64,000 nucleotides of DNA from Astrothelium macrocarpum (taxonomy: Eukaryota > Ascomycota > Dothideomycetes > Trypetheliales > Trypetheliaceae): assembly GCA_021030915.1 (NCBI GenBank), contig JAGEMR010000014.1, positions 1-64,000 of the forward strand, read 5' to 3'. Of the stretch, positions 13,001 to 24,173 are shown piece after piece. The first letter of the stretch is position 1. Each line of letters opens with the position of its first letter. Both the position numbers and the translations under genes were made by a program. Under the pieces are notes generated by a model that had not been told where the DNA came from, made no database searches, and saw only the letters and a list, made by a program, of their open reading frames with translations.

Positions 13001-15277
13001 GCCACGATGCGAACATTAGGCTCAGCTCGTCGCCGTCGTCATTGTCAAAGACGAAGGCTTCAGTCTGCTTGTAGAGTTTCTCGTCGATACTTTGGAGACC
13101 AGCTCGTGTGAGATGGTGAGGCCAGTATAAGGCCGCATACTCATACAAAACCCTGCTTGGAGCTTGACTGGTAGTAGTAGTCGATGTTGTCGTCGGAGGG
13201 CCAATATCACAGATTGAAAGGGCGCTTGATGCCAGAATGCGGTGCCCACAAACAGGTTCCAGTTCCGGTTGCGCTCGCAGAAATTCTTGAACGGAGTGAT
13301 GTGTAAAACGAAGGATTTTCGAGGCTGGCTTGGCCGCGGAGTCTTCTAATTTGACTAGATCGAAGCACAGTCGAACCAAGTCAGCTGGCGTAGCCAGAGT
13401 CCATTCCGATGCTGCCGAAATTGCTGCTGGAAGCTCGTCAGCAGCCAATGGTTCTCGCATGTACAACAACCATGAGAAGTTCGCAAGGCAATGCTCCACG
13501 CGGTCGATCCGGACTCTTTGATCTTTTCAAACGTGGATTTGTAGAGTTCTTCAAGTGTGATACGGGAGATATCTGTGAGAGCAGTAACAATGTCTTGCTC
13601 ATGTCCTAGGCAACACAGTCGAGATAGCTGCATCTTGACCCAGATGAACATTTCACCTGCTCCACCGATCAGGTTGGAAACCAGCCGGTCTCTCAGCTCG
13701 GTAGTCACGCGGCCTTTGAGGAGCTCCATTTCGGTTATGGCAGTATCCACGCTCATCTGCGTATAGTGCTCGATGTCAGCGGCGTTCTCGCTTTTGGATA
13801 CTCGCAACAGCTGGGCCTCTGGCAACATATCAAAGATGGTCGAGTCATCCCTGCTCGTCAAGAAGACTTTGACCACGTTCGCTGACTTGCAAACTATCTT
13901 ATTGAGTGTGCTGAGCATATCATAGCGCCTATCTTCAGCCACCTCGTCGAGTGCGTCGATGACAATGGTGGCGGGGTTATTGTCAAGAGTTTCCAGTATC
14001 AGATCCACACATTCGGAAATACGAAGTTTCGGTACTTCCGAGGGCGAACCTTCTATCTTTGCACGAGCTTTCTTCCGCTCGTAGCATGATAAAATTGAAT
14101 CATGGATTGACTGCTGTGGAGCAGTGGACACTGTCAATTGTCGGATTATGCTTCTCATGACATCTTCCGGGCCACGCCGCTCTTGCTCTGGCTCTGAATC
14201 GGCGCAATAAAAGTAGGCTAGTGGTGCCAAATCGGCGTGCTGCGCGTGCTCTCCGAGGATCGCATCAATCACAATTGAGCAAAGCTTTGTCTTTCCACAG
14301 CCACGAACTCCGTGAAGAAGCAGAATTGAGCTAGAGCTAGCCGCTTTCCATGCGATATAGACCGGATGCTGTAAGAGCCAACTTCCGGAACTTGGCATCC
14401 GATTTTGCCTAACATTGTCGTGTTCCCGCATGAACGGAAGGGGTGATAGCCAGTCCAGGAGCTCGAAGACTTGTGCCTCTTCTACTTGCTTCTTCGATAT
14501 CAGAGCTAAATCGCAGAGGCGCATAATGTTGTTTTCCATAAATATAGATCTTGCCGTATCATCCAAACCAGCCAATTTCAGAACTTCACCTTCTTTTGCT
14601 TGGATCTTCTCGCGAAAATTTTCGTCCATTGATCTGAAGGGCGCCTTCAGGAGGCGTTTCCCGGCAGACTCCTTGAAGAACTGTACTGCAGATGCAAGGC
14701 ACTCTAAGATTGCGGCGTAGAGTTCGGCCAATGTATCTTCAATCTGCGGTTCCATAGTGGAGGTGCTTGTTATGTGGAGTTTTTCGAACTCTTTGAATCA
14801 TGTGAGGAGTCGTGTCATCATCTCCAGGTCTTCCACGATGCCAGCATGTAACTCAGATTCCGTGATGCCAGCCTGGAGAAGGAACCTGACAGCGGCCCAC
14901 GGTAATGCTGCATGTGCTGGATCATACTGAATGGTTATATCACCAACATCTCTAAACCTTCGAATCCACACTATGATTTTATCCAGAACGTCTCGAACAA
15001 TGACCTCTTTGTCACGTATTTTGACTTTCCATCGATATTTGTATGACAATTGCCGCCTTCCTTCGGCCTCCTGGAGAGCTGCTGAGAGAATGTCACGTCT
15101 GCCACTTCTGACCAGGTCTAACTTTGTTTTGAGCTCTGGGTCTAGCTGGCCGATTGCCTGTCCCCACACGTCATGGCCACTGCTTCCGACTGAAGTCATA
15201 TTTGAGGACGTGTCTATGTTCCGAGGCTCTTGTCTTTTGACCGTAGTATGTGGAAGAAGAGAATAAGCCCTGCTCAA
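7073..15277 (-). pseudogene. NLR-type STAND gene (NACHT_N-NACHT-ankyrin), multiply disrupted
   Basis: Reading from 15277 leftwards, conserved sequence runs through about 2,730 codons. First comes an N-terminal domain like Pfam NACHT_N (VWGQAIGQL, YDPAHAALPWAAVRFLLQAGI). Next is a NACHT NTPase with Walker A GVRGCGKT and Walker B IVIDALDE, then the winged-helix region with FTHHSVQEFL. A long ankyrin array follows (many GNALHAAAMKGN- and GADVN-type repeats, 12.3-7.6 kb). The reading frame is broken by in-frame stops at 14798-14800 (TGA), 9746-9748 (TAA), 8487-8489 (TGA) and 7649-7651 (TAG), and by one-base frame changes near 13510, 12300, 8550 and 8000. Conserved sequence continues on both sides of each lesion, and introns do not explain them. 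Intact relatives are cytosolic sensors in fungal non-self recognition. The start may instead be the ATG at 15199. Assembly indels could explain the frameshifts but not the nonsense codons. Confidence 0.85.
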
Positions 15278-16587
15278 AACTAGAGCTTGATCGAGCCGAG
15301 GGTTGTGTTATAGCCAGTAAGGCTCGACCGAGCCCAAGTATTTGATACATGTTAAGAGGCTGCATTCCAATACGTGCTACTGGGCGATTAGTGGCTGGGG
15401 CAAATCTCCCAAGGCATCTATCGACAGCCTTATAATTTAAGTGAAGAAGCTGAAAATAGGAGTAAAGCGCCTTCCCACCAACCCCACATTAGAGGCTGCG
15501 TTATATCCGATCCCCAACAAGGAGTTCCTAACCAAGATTTTGGTGATTCGCAGATACAGATTATTCACATAAAGCTGTGCCGTCCCTTTCTCTAAGGGTA
15601 TCCTCCAAACTACTACAGCTACAAGTACATGTAGGCCGTGCGTGGCGATATTCCCAGGACCGGGGATGGAAGTCAGAAAGGTGAAGCGAAGGCGACTATT
15701 TGCAAATTTCGAGAAGGGGAACGAAAACGATTTTGTATCACGACCCATACGAAATGGGCACCCCTGGAGGATATGTAGTGAGTGGATCAGAAGCTAAGCT
15801 ACGAAGGAGCAGGTGAGCCCGTACAGCACTAATTGCCTAGCGTCATTACGTAAGATATCCTCAGCAGCAGTTTCCATCTTAACATTTACCCGCCAGCCGT
15901 CAGACGCACCTTAGTAGTGTTGTGCAATAAAGTGGAACGAATACTTATGTACTTAAATCCGATAGGTGGGCCCTCCAATATCTAACGGCGGAGCTAGTAT
16001 TGTGGCTACCTTTATCAAACACACATAACAGCAAAATAATTCTGAACATTGGGTCAAAAATAGGCTTGAGAAAAAAGAGCTCTTAGAGAAACCCAATGTT
16101 CATACTCGCTAAAGTACTCTAGATTCACATCATCGGGATCATGCAGGAGATAAGGATTGAGAGAGGACAGGGGCCGCATTCGAGCGTAAAACGTCCGCCA
16201 AAGATTATCTAGTGTTACCAAATTTTGTGGAACAGGCAAGCATAGCGATACGGAGCATAAGGTTACCATGTCCAACAGTCGACAACCCAGCCAGGAAGCT
16301 CGTATCAGGATTATGGATGCACCCGACTTTATCAGTGTTTTGCCTCGGGCGATGATCAACTGTTCATGGACAAATCGTCTACAATTTGTTGCACTTCAGT
16401 TGTGAGAACGCCCGATGACGTGAAAGGCTGCAGCCAGCCGTTGCGAGCCTTGTCAGAACAGACAAGTATAAATGTAGACAAGCAATTAGTGTTATCTTGA
16501 TTGCTTGCCTGCCGTTTTGCTAGCAGCGTGAACAAACACCGTCCGAGTTAGAAGGCTGCGCTCTGCCCTCTAGTTTATAGCTTAATC
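15278..16587. other. Intergenic, no supported gene
   Basis: Several short open stretches exist (minus 15437-15748 and 16054-16359) without domains, splice partners or a family I recognise. The second contains a protein-like stretch (LLHDPDDVNLEYFSEYEHW) that may be a fragment of something older. The right end is the promoter side of the DUF6594 gene. Confidence 0.4.
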
Positions 16588-17776
16588 ATGTCCTGGGATA
16601 GCCCATCTCGAGTCGAAAACAATCAGGACAGGCCCATCCAAACACCAGACCCACCCAACAAGCCAGTTATGGGCTATCCCAGATTAGGTAATGAGATGGG
16701 ACTGATACCTGAGATTGCAATTTTCCGCCGTTTTGGAGGGTTGAACGCTCAGCTGCTGCTCTATCTCCAAGCAGAACTCATTAACCTTGAGGGCCAATTA
16801 CGAGTCATCGAGAGGGAGAATAAAGCCAGCAATGCAGGGAAAAGGAATCAGTTTAACGTTTGTTGGTATTTCTTAAGTCATGCAAGAGATGAGCAAGAGT
16901 CGGAAGAATGGAATCTTGTCTTGCAGATCAAAGAAAAGCTCAAGGACTACAGTAAGTAAAGTTATTCAACTGACCCTCGCGACTCGTACATCATTTGAAC
17001 AGATCTTCCGCGTCCCTGAACCCTTTGTTGCATCTGAATTAATACCTAATTTGGTATCATGGAGTCGTTATTTAGCTGTCGCTCCTTTGCTAACCAGGTA
17101 ATAGACGATCTCCTCATTCAACAGAAGAAAATCGCCGCAATGCATGAGCCAAGTGCATATGATCTCGAAGATCTTCAGCACTATTTGGGCTCGACCGAGA
17201 TGGGACCTCAAGTTTTGATCGGAGAAGATTCCGAAGTGTGGGGCAATGTGCTTGAACCGACTCAACATTCTTTGGACCTTGTCTCTCTCCGAAGCCGCCA
17301 CCAGGAAGATCCGTTCTCGAGATGGGTTACTGAGAAGGGAATGAAGAAATGGTTCAGCTACAACATGCACCGCTTCAGGAAGCCGGATCCGACGAGGGGA
17401 ACGGTATTCTACCAGGATAGCAAACTCCTTCGGCTAACGTACGGGGTTTCCAGTGTAATAGCCTCGCTACTTCCGATCACCTCTATCGCTGTACTATACT
17501 CGGTCAATTCTATGCCTGCAAGGCTGAGTCTTATTGCTGTATTCAATTTCTTACTTGCTGTGTGCCTAACTTACTTCACTACAGCAAAACGCGCTGATAT
17601 TTTTGCTGTGACTGCTGCGTAAGCCCTCCTCCGAAGTGGCCTTGGGTGCTGTGGTTGCTGACAGTATTTTCCATCACATTTGATGGAAGTCACAAGCACA
17701 CTTGCTGACAAATTCTGCTAGATTCGCCGCTATCCAAGTTGTATTTATTGGCACAAATAACATCCAACAAGGTTGA
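16588..17776 (+). CDS. DUF6594-domain membrane protein
   Basis: Three exons, 16588-16951, 17105-17618 and 17722-17776, give 310 residues. Introns are 153 nt (GTAAGT...GTAATAG, branch GCTAAC) and 103 nt (GTAAGC...CTGCTAG). Family landmarks of DUF6594 are clear: GYPRL near residue 30, AIFRRFGGLNAQLLLYLQAEL, then LQHYLGSTEMGP and GEDSEVWGN. The C-terminal membrane block is VIASLLPITSIAVLYSV, LIAVFNFLLAVCLTYF, then AKRADIFAVTAAFAAIQVVFIG. The third exon was chosen because it restores the AxxAAF..VFIG end typical of the family; without it the protein stops at DIFAVTAA. The function of DUF6594 is not known; these proteins are abundant in accessory regions of filamentous ascomycetes. Here it sits between a dead NLR and an intact NLR-kinase gene. 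Confidence 0.85.
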
Positions 17777-18200
17777 CGAGACTGGATCTACCAACGCAGC
17801 GAAAGAAGCCAGGTGCAATTTCCCACGAAATTTTATATCGGACATGATTGGCGTTTGAAGACTTTCTCGAAGAGAAAGAATGATACCGGGACTTATGTGT
17901 CGGTCTGAATGCCCAACACAGTATGTTAGTGCGTTATGAACATCATGTTCAGATGGGTAAATCAGAAATACCCAGCCGCTGGTTAGAGCCCAAAAGAAGG
18001 GTCGAATGGAACTGAAAAAAAATCTCGTGCAAGGGGAAAGAAGTAGTCACGGTCTCTGCATGTCATCATGAATTCTAAATCCTGTAGTCTTAGTGACAAT
18101 TAATGAATACAATGCACCCGGCAACTCAACGCCACGCTTTCCATGGCTTCGTCAATAGTGCAAGAACAAACTCGAGCTGCTCTTAGTCTGCCGCTTCAGG
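17777..18200. other. Intergenic, nothing seen
   Basis: This holds the 3' sides of the DUF6594 gene and of the convergent retropepsin-like gene. No open frame, repeat or RNA was recognised. Confidence 0.5.
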
Positions 18201-19052
18201 CTATTCGGCATTTTGCTTTTCCAAGGCTGACCCGTCCTTCGAATTGGCGCAGTCTTTCCTAATTCCTTCCGCCGCAACTTCTTTCTTCTTCAATTGATTC
18301 TCACGAGCTTGCGCGATATTCTTTCTAACTTCTTCCGCCGCGATTTCTTTCTTCTCTAATTGATCTTTACGAGCCTGCACGACATCTTTTCGATGAATTA
18401 GATATTCATTTATGATAATGTAGGTAGGCCTGCTTACTGGGGGTTTGATGAGCATGCTCCCGACGTTCACCAGCTAGGATTATCCTAACTATGCCATACC
18501 TTTCAATGTCTTCTTGACCAAGTAGTACATCAAAAAGCGAAGATTCGTCAACCACATGGAATGTGCTTGGCTCGGTTGTTCTTGTCAAGTCCGTGAACCA
18601 TCGCAAGTCCACTGTCCCCGTGCTCTGGTACCATCCGTTCAAAGTCTTGAACTCATGTGGCTTTCCGTCCGGTAACTCATTGATCTTGACTTTGAGAATT
18701 TTAGTCGCGAATGCGCGTGCAATACACGAGTCCGATGATGCGGTGTCGATCCGGCATTTGGCGATGCGAGTTACATCACCTTCTGGAGTATCAACAATGA
18801 CTGTAATTATTTGGACGAAGTTTTGATCGAAAACGTGGGGGATAATGATGCGCAACAGCCAGGCAAACGCGTATTTCAATAGGCCTACTAGCACACCAGT
18901 GTACCATTGGTTTCGAGGCAGCTCTGTTCTCGTCAGCAGTTGTGGAATGCAGAGAACCCTGTAATAGTGCACTTACGTGTATTGCCAGAATGTTCGTTTC
19001 CACCCGAGACTTTGGTACGTTCCACATCGGGGAGAGACATGGTCGTCTGCAT
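18201..19052 (-). CDS. Retropepsin-like protein with membrane segment and coiled-coil tail
   Basis: Three exons, 19052-18977, 18923-18438 and 18385-18201, joined by 53-nt and 52-nt introns, give 248 residues. An N-terminal hydrophobic segment (VLVGLLKYAFAWLLRIII) precedes a domain resembling the retropepsin-like fold that recurs in fungal accessory proteins: CRIDTASSD in place of the DTG active-site loop, and FDVLLGQEDIE in place of FDVLLGR. The DTG glycine is replaced by alanine, so protease activity is doubtful. The tail is a charged helix made of two near-identical 22-residue repeats (QARKDQLEKKEIAAEEVRK / QARENQLKKKEVAAEGIRK). A second in-frame ATG at 19040 is also possible. The exon choice is fixed by phase and by continuity of the repeats. 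The role is unknown. Confidence 0.7.
18253..18385 (-). repeat. 66-bp coding tandem repeat (2 copies)
   Basis: Two adjacent copies of about 66 bp encode the Lys/Glu-rich coiled-coil repeats of the retropepsin-like gene. Differences between copies are mostly conservative, so the duplication appears maintained as protein. Confidence 0.7.
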
Positions 19053-19655
19053 GACTCGTGATGCGCGAAGTGCGCAATAGGTATGCGATTGGGTATGCAA
19101 ACAGGTGCGCGAGGTGCGAGAGTCGGTGAGTGGTTTATGAATAAGGTATCGGCGTTACGCTTGACACTAACAAGCACCACGTGACATTAAGATCTGGCCT
19201 GTTCAACCAACATTTCTACAAAACCCACAATGATTACGGCGATAAACTTATTTCAACAGTAACATACAGTTTTATTTTTCTTACCCCTATTTTGTATCTA
19301 ATCATGTTGATTTGTTCTTGGTAAACAAATAGGTTTTGACATTTAAGAAACTATCGATGTGACGAGTTGGGCACCTCATCGGCGCAATCGGCATTTCGTA
19401 CCACGTATCGCTCCCTTACGGAAGTGAACAACTCATCCTTCATACTAAGGCACAATGATTGACCTCGTCGTCACATGAGACACCAGGTTCCAAATTTTGC
19501 GACCGCGCATTTTACCTTCGAGAAACGAGGAAGCGCTACCACTTCTCTGCACGTGTGTGGTCGCGGCTGGTTCTGCCTTGCGCTGTCTTCACGGAATACA
19601 ATGCAACGAATTTTCCTTCATTACTACATTTCTTCTTGTGCACGATCAGGTCTCT
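19053..19655. other. Shared upstream region of divergent genes
   Basis: This stretch separates the divergent retropepsin-like gene and the NTPase-kinase gene. The plus frame of the latter stays open upstream to 19497 without a better start. No clear promoter motif was recognised. Confidence 0.4.
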
Positions 19656-22600
19656 ATGACATCTCTTTCTATGCACGATGAGGTCTTGATGGAAAGGGTG
19701 CATCCTGAAGAATATATACCGTTTGGATCAGCATCTCCTCTACCTTCAAGTCTTACCTGGACAGCGGATGAGTCGTTACCGACAACGAAATGTACGTTCT
19801 GTCGGATAGATCGACAAAAGGTACTCCCTTGCAACTCCATGGCGCTAGCTGTATCTAACAGTTGCAAGTGTACTCTCACGAAAACGCAGACCGCCTGTGA
19901 CAGGTGCCTCCAGAATCGCTATAATTGCTCGTTCAGCGAACCGAACCGTCCATTAAAGCGAAGGAAGCTGAGCAAGTATAAATGCGATGGATGCAGACAG
20001 ACAAAACAAAAGGTAGCCATAAGTCTGTGGAATAAGAGACTAGTTTCTAAATATAACAGTGCCTTCCAGAAGAGCGGGAGTGGCCCGAAAAATGCGTTCG
20101 ATGCATTCAAAAGGGTCTCAAATGTTCGGAGCCGCGAGAAGCAGTAAGGCAAAGTGAAGGGTCCGGCTCAAGTGATGCACAGCAAGACCAAATCCAACAG
20201 TTGGATAACCATGATAATACGATTGCGGCGCTTTCTACCAACACACATCCAAGTAAGCTACCAGCAATCAAACAAACAATTTCCACTGACATGAAATAGA
20301 CAACTATCTAAACAGGATTTATCAATTCGTATTAGCATACAATCTACCCTCGAATTACGGGAAAGCGCTCAAGCAGCATCAAGCAGGCACTGGCCAGTGG
20401 TTTCTTCGTCGCCAACAATTTGAGCGCTGGATGACGGAACCTGCGTCGATGTTTTGGATACAAGGAATCCCAGGAAGCGGCAAAACCACGCTTTTCCGCA
20501 TTGTTCAAGACATTCAGCGGCATTGTGTTCATAAAGACGGCAAATTTTGCGCCTATTTCTACTTTGACCATAAAGACCCTCAGAAGCGCTTCTCGGAACA
20601 AATGATCAAATCCCTGATATTTCAACTTGAACGGCCTCGTCTCCAAGTTATGTCGTCGCTAGCGACGCTAGTTTCTTGCTTGGAGGCTGGGCGACGACAG
20701 CCGTTCCAGACGTCACTCCTGCAAGTCCTACACAACATGATACAGGAATCTGAACAGACGTACATCGTTATCGATGCACTTGATGAGTGTGCAAACAAGG
20801 CTCAGCTCTTTGATGTACTCAAAGAAATGGCTGTATGGCAAGTACAAGGATTACACATTCTTGTTACGAGCAGAACCGAACGGAATATTGAAGATTCACT
20901 GGGCAAGCTCATATATAATGATCATGTTATCCGTCCTCAAAGCGAAATCATCGACAAAGATGTAGAAAACTATGTTGTAGCTCCAGCCGTGCAAGAGGAC
21001 TCAGACAAAAATTTCTCTAGGTTGAGGGATCAATCCGAGTTGCGTCTCCCAATCATCATAGATATTGAGCTTGTGGTAATCTGCAAGGGTAGCGAGAGGC
21101 AGTTACAACGGCTGTATCCCCTGACGTTGGATGATAGCTCGCTAGAAATGTTAAAAGGACAACTACGACGTCTCTACGGTGGCGTGGAACCAATGACATG
21201 TGCGAGAATCGTGCTCGTGCGTGCGTTAGGAGAAAACGAGCAACGGAGAGATTTCGATTCTCAGGACGATCTTCACAATGTGTTGACTTTATTTCGTGAT
21301 AAGCAGCAGCCCGGCGACAGAATTCAATGCCAGGCCTGGTTTCCTGACCCGGATTCTGGCCTAAAATCAAGCCTCTGCGCTGATCTTCAAGACAGCAGAC
21401 AGCGTTCCGTACATACAGTAGGACCCTTCATTCCAAATGCAGTTTTCAATAAGCTGCTCAACGAAACCAAAATCAAGGATTTCTGCGAAGACAATGGAGA
21501 TACTAATAGAGCGGCCGAAATATTTGAGAGCGGACGAAAGCTCCTTGCAACGTTTCTTCTTGCTGGCTTCCACAATCCAGGGTCGCAATTCAAAAAAGCT
21601 TGGGACAGGGGCAAAAAAGACGCTATGCTGCCTTTTGACATCCGCAAAGCAGGCTTTCTCTGGCTTCGGGATGGAGAACTAGAAAATTTGTATAATATGC
21701 AATGGCAAAGCCTCGCGATAACGTTCCACAAGCTTTCAGCCACTAATCCTGTCGGCACATATCGTCCTGAAATTCCGATTCCTATCATCGAGCGGGAACC
21801 CATAGGTTGGGGATCCTTTGGCAACGTTTACAAAATTAAAATTGAAGCGAGCCATCAGCACATGTATCGTTTAAGCAACGTAAGATCAAATTTGCTCTAG
21901 AAGGGGTCCCGAATACTAATGCATTCCACAGGACAGGAATCCCGACCTTGCCCTTAAGCAGTATCGAAGCTTGACTCGCACCGTCGATTTTGATAGAGAA
22001 TTGAGTCTGCTGTTGAGAATTGGTCATTCACGTCCGCAACATTTGATTCAGCTTCTCTACGCTTTCAAACATGGCGAGGACTGCTATTTGATCCTTCCAT
22101 TAGCGAAGTGTAGCTTAAAGAGCTGCTTCGAACTGAAGGAAGAGGATTTGCAACCATTCAAACGGAAAGATGCGAAGGACTTTCATGGTTATGTTTTATG
22201 GATACTGAAGCAGTTCAGAGGCTTGGCCGATGCTTTGGAAAGCCTCCATGAGTTCTCTCCCAGGGACTCATCAAGCCTTATTTCGGCTCCAGAACACCGC
22301 GTTGCTTATCATCATGACTTCAAGCCTGCCAACATCTTACTTTTTCATAAGCTTGAAGAAACCGATGATAGTGCTTCTGGATTGGAAGCCTGGGAACAGC
22401 CCCACGGCCGTCTTCAACTGACTGACCTAGGACTTGGAAAAGTCCGAGAGCAAGGTACACATACCGGAGACCTGCGGTGCACACCTACGTACGCTGCACC
22501 AGAGACCGTGCAGGAGTTACTCCAAGGACGAGAAGCAGATATCTGGGCATTTGCTTGCGTTATCTTGGAAGTTTTCGTTTGGCTAACAGAAGGGCCTAAA

Positions 22601-23144
22601 GCCACCAGAAAATTCTCGAGCTCTCGGTAAGCGTCAAACATTTACTCCAATTATCTCCATCGCTATTGGAAAGGCTCTAACATTCGCATACAGTGAAGCT
22701 GAAACGAGTGGCCCGAAGGTACAAACGGACGCGTATTTCAAGCAGGTTTCCGAGAACAGACTCGGAGTCTGCAGTGTCGCGACGTACAAGATCGAGACTA
22801 TCCGGAAGTGTGCTAGTGAAAATGACCGTAAAGGTCCTGTCAACATGATCATGGATCTCATTGAAGACTGTTGGAAGATTAAGCGTACAGAGCGGCCTCG
22901 TGCGTCGGCGGTGGTGAGAAGGTTGGAAGATGCTATCAAGATGGCGCAGCTCTTGCCAGAGGACCAACCGTTTTTTAAATCCGAAGAAGATATTCGAAAC
23001 ATTCTAAAAGAAGAGGAACGATATGCCAGAAATGTCTTGTATCCAAAAAATTGGCCCACTGACAACGTTAGGCCCCGGACGCGATCTGGTGGTAACCCGC
23101 GTCAACATGTATGGGCAGAGGAAGAAAATTCTTCACAACGATAG
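19656..23144 (+). CDS. Fusion: tandem CxxC clusters + NACHT-like NTPase + protein kinase
   Basis: Six exons (19656-19820, 19869-20012, 20060-20252, 20300-21879, 21932-22626, 22694-23144) sum to exactly 1,076 codons, a 1,075-residue protein. Residues about 45-110 hold two cysteine clusters: CTFCRIDRQKC...CDRCLQNRYNC, then CDGCRQTKQKC...KCVRCIQKGLKC. A STAND/NACHT-like NTPase follows with Walker A GIPGSGKT (about 223-230) and Walker B IVIDALDE (about 323-330). The C-terminal third is a protein kinase: glycine loop GWGSFG (about 670), ALK lysine (about 703), catalytic loop HHDFKPAN (Asp about 823), DLG (about 859) and APE (about 883-885). The loop has His instead of Arg before the catalytic Asp, a non-RD form. 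Introns are 47-67 nt with good branch sites. The region between NTPase and kinase (about 400-600) has no domain I recognise. The likely role is as an NLR-like sensor or signalling protein; substrate and ligand are unknown. Confidence 0.8.
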
Positions 23145-24173
23145 GGTGGTGCTTGAGCGTCTCCTGTCTCGAACAAGACTCTATGTAAGAGCTCAAATTT
23201 CGCTAGATCACTGGTGGATATGGCCATCCTCCTGACACAAGCGAAAGCTGAATTTATGTAGAATCGTTAATTGAGTGCTTAATTGAAGCTTGGAGTTTAT
23301 ATGAAGTCCTTTAAGTTTCTCACAGCTCAAACAAGCCCTGACCACTCTCATCAATCATGCATTCCATCACATTTTAGTGATCTATCATTAGAACGAATAA
23401 TCGAAGTTATCTGTTCGGATCTGTATTGGTTCCTTCGCCTTTAGGTAATGGGCTGCTTTATACGGACGCTTTAGTATGAGCAACGACGTGATGTCACAAG
23501 AGCTGTGTCGTTCTAAAACTGTCGTAAGAACGATATAGGGGATATAACATCCAACAGATTTATATTTATCGTGGTGGATGTCTCCAAGCGTGAACCCGGA
23601 TATCTGATAATTCATATCTGACACTATTGAAACAGGATAGAAAACGTAACATGTTCCTCTTTTTTGGTTATTCAAGGATTTACACTGAAGAGCTGGTTAG
23701 CTTCGCTTCGTAGAGTTCCGCACCATCCGATGCACACTTATCTCATTCTCAACACCACACATTCGAATATACGCATATCAATAACAACAGCTCACCATGA
23801 AACTTAATTACATTTTATTAATAATTCAGCTTTTTACATATACAATCTTGGATTAGCACTATTACATAAGTAATTATTTGGTAACCTGGAATCTTTTACG
23901 ATGTGATTAGGTTTGGACCTTCTACTTTAAAGCATGAACGGCTAGCGCAAACGAACACAAATAGTGCACGCGCAAACTCTTCCGGCGAGTGATCAAGTGC
24001 TGAGATGGGTCACATAGGCCAGGCACAACTTTACTGCAATGCACTACTGAGGGTCGTCAGTTGTCTAGCATACTCAACATTATTGAAAGAATCTCCCGCC
24101 TCCGCCTGCATTGTTCAATACAATGTGGTAAAGTCCGTGACGATGTTCGCCAACCTTGTCCATCGGCCCTGGT
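23145..24173. other. Intergenic, nothing supported
   Basis: This lies between two convergent genes. A minus-strand stretch at 23388-23675 is open for 95 codons but has no motif or partner exon. An AT-rich patch with repeated TTACATA/ATTAC words lies near 23800-23880. Confidence 0.4.

Noticed and set aside
12290..13520. Introns as the explanation of the NLR frame changes
   Set aside because: Conserved sequence continues within a few codons on both sides, leaving no room for an intron of normal size.
13355..15277. Treating the NACHT_N and NACHT parts as two small separate genes
   Set aside because: The TGA at 14798 is in frame with the downstream NACHT sequence and no promoter-like gap exists; one disrupted gene explains it better.
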